From the NCBI GenBank assembly GCA_029266795.1, contig JAQSWE010000248.1, forward strand, positions 1 to 5,815: a stretch of DNA of 5,815 nt. Direction: 5' to 3'. Source of the stretch: Alphaproteobacteria bacterium. GTDB lineage: Bacteria; Pseudomonadota; Alphaproteobacteria; Micavibrionales; UBA2020. This document shows, in pieces, positions 5,565 through 5,815 of this stretch. Each line of letters begins with the position of its first letter. The first letter of the stretch is position 1. Both the position numbers and the translations under genes were made by a program. The notes beneath the pieces were generated by a model that was not told where the DNA came from, ran no database searches, and was given only the letters and a program-made list of their open reading frames with translations.

Positions 5565-5815
5565 GCCGCAGCCCCGTTCGATTTAGCGCGTTTCTCCGCT
5601 TTCGATTTCGCGGTAATCACCAGCGCGCCTTTGCCCGCCGTGACGGAAATGACGCTGTCATCCGTGACCTTGCCTTCGATGATGGCATTCGCCAGCGGGT
5701 TCTGCAGTTCCTTCTGGATCACACGCTTCAAGGGGCGCGCGCCATAGGACGGGTCGTAGCCGACATCGGCCAAGTGCTTGCGCGCGGCATCGTCCAGTTC
5801 CAAGACCATATGGCG
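5561..5815 (-). CDS. clpB: ATP-dependent chaperone ClpB, C-terminal 84 residues (5' part beyond the right edge)
   Basis: ClpB is the hexameric AAA+ disaggregase that works with DnaK. Only the small C-terminal subdomain of the second AAA+ module is present. It shows LELDDAARKHLADVGYDP followed by YGARPLKRVIQKELQNPLA, the family's C-terminal signature; the Arg of GAR is the sensor-2 residue. LKRVIQ...LQNPLA favours ClpB over ClpA or ClpC. The last 15 or so residues (KSKAEKRAKSNGAAA) form a basic, low-complexity tail. The frame stays open to the window edge through Arg-His before the internal Met at 5807-5809, so that Met is not the start. The stop TAA (5561-5563) lies in a TTAA shared with the NlpC/P60 stop, leaving no room for a terminator between the genes. 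Confidence 0.95.
   Translation of the reverse strand, partial: RHMVLELDDAARKHLADVGYDPSYGARPLKRVIQKELQNPLANAIIEGKVTDDSVISVTAGKGALVITAKSKAEKRAKSNGAAA

Overview
The window reads as ordinary chromosomal DNA from a GC-rich alphaproteobacterium (GC-rich by eye, not computed). The reasons are an alphaproteobacterial-looking ribosomal protein L28 (short, with the NNVSHANNKTKRRFLPNLQ core), a ClpB C-terminus, and a cytosolic leucyl aminopeptidase gene overlapping an NlpC/P60 peptidase gene, a pairing I associate with that class. The genus cannot be fixed from the sequence. No mobile-element genes, RNA genes, CRISPR or phage genes are visible.

Layout, left to right. (1) 1-887, minus: the first 295 codons of queuine tRNA-ribosyltransferase (tgt), cut by the left edge. 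(2) 908-934: a rho-independent terminator on the minus strand. (3) 961-1323, minus: rpmB (L28) with an unusually long Lys/Ala/Pro-rich tail. (4) 1324-1558: a divergent intergenic region with a good minus-strand promoter for rpmB, a weaker plus-strand promoter, and a 7-9-7 AT-rich dyad over the latter's -10. (5) 1559-2929, plus: a cytoplasmic-looking serine hydrolase of the class C beta-lactamase/S12 family. (6) 2930-3262, minus: a small single-pass membrane protein of unknown function, convergent with the hydrolase with zero bases between stops and apparently transcribed as a leaderless mRNA. (7) 3263-3503: an intergenic region mostly filled by a palindromic repeat of about 120 bp with two internal hairpins. 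(8) 3504-4833, plus: an M17 leucyl aminopeptidase gene broken by an internal deletion and frameshift near 3980. (9) 4830-5564, plus: an SH3b-SH3b-NlpC/P60 endopeptidase overlapping the aminopeptidase stop by ATGA. (10) 5561-5815, minus: the C-terminal end of clpB, whose stop shares a TTAA with the peptidase stop.

How the genes relate. tgt (tRNA queuosine) and rpmB (50S subunit) are translation genes on one strand, separated by a terminator. The M17 aminopeptidase and C40 endopeptidase form a two-gene operon; both lack signal peptides, which suggests intracellular peptide turnover, possibly of cell-wall-derived peptides (inference). The aminopeptidase is disrupted here, so the operon may be decaying, or the assembly or isolate may carry a local error. 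I see no convincing undescribed multi-gene system. The points most worth a second look are the aminopeptidase deletion, the leaderless promoter touching the repeat, the Chlamydia-like insertion in Tgt, and the palindromic repeat.
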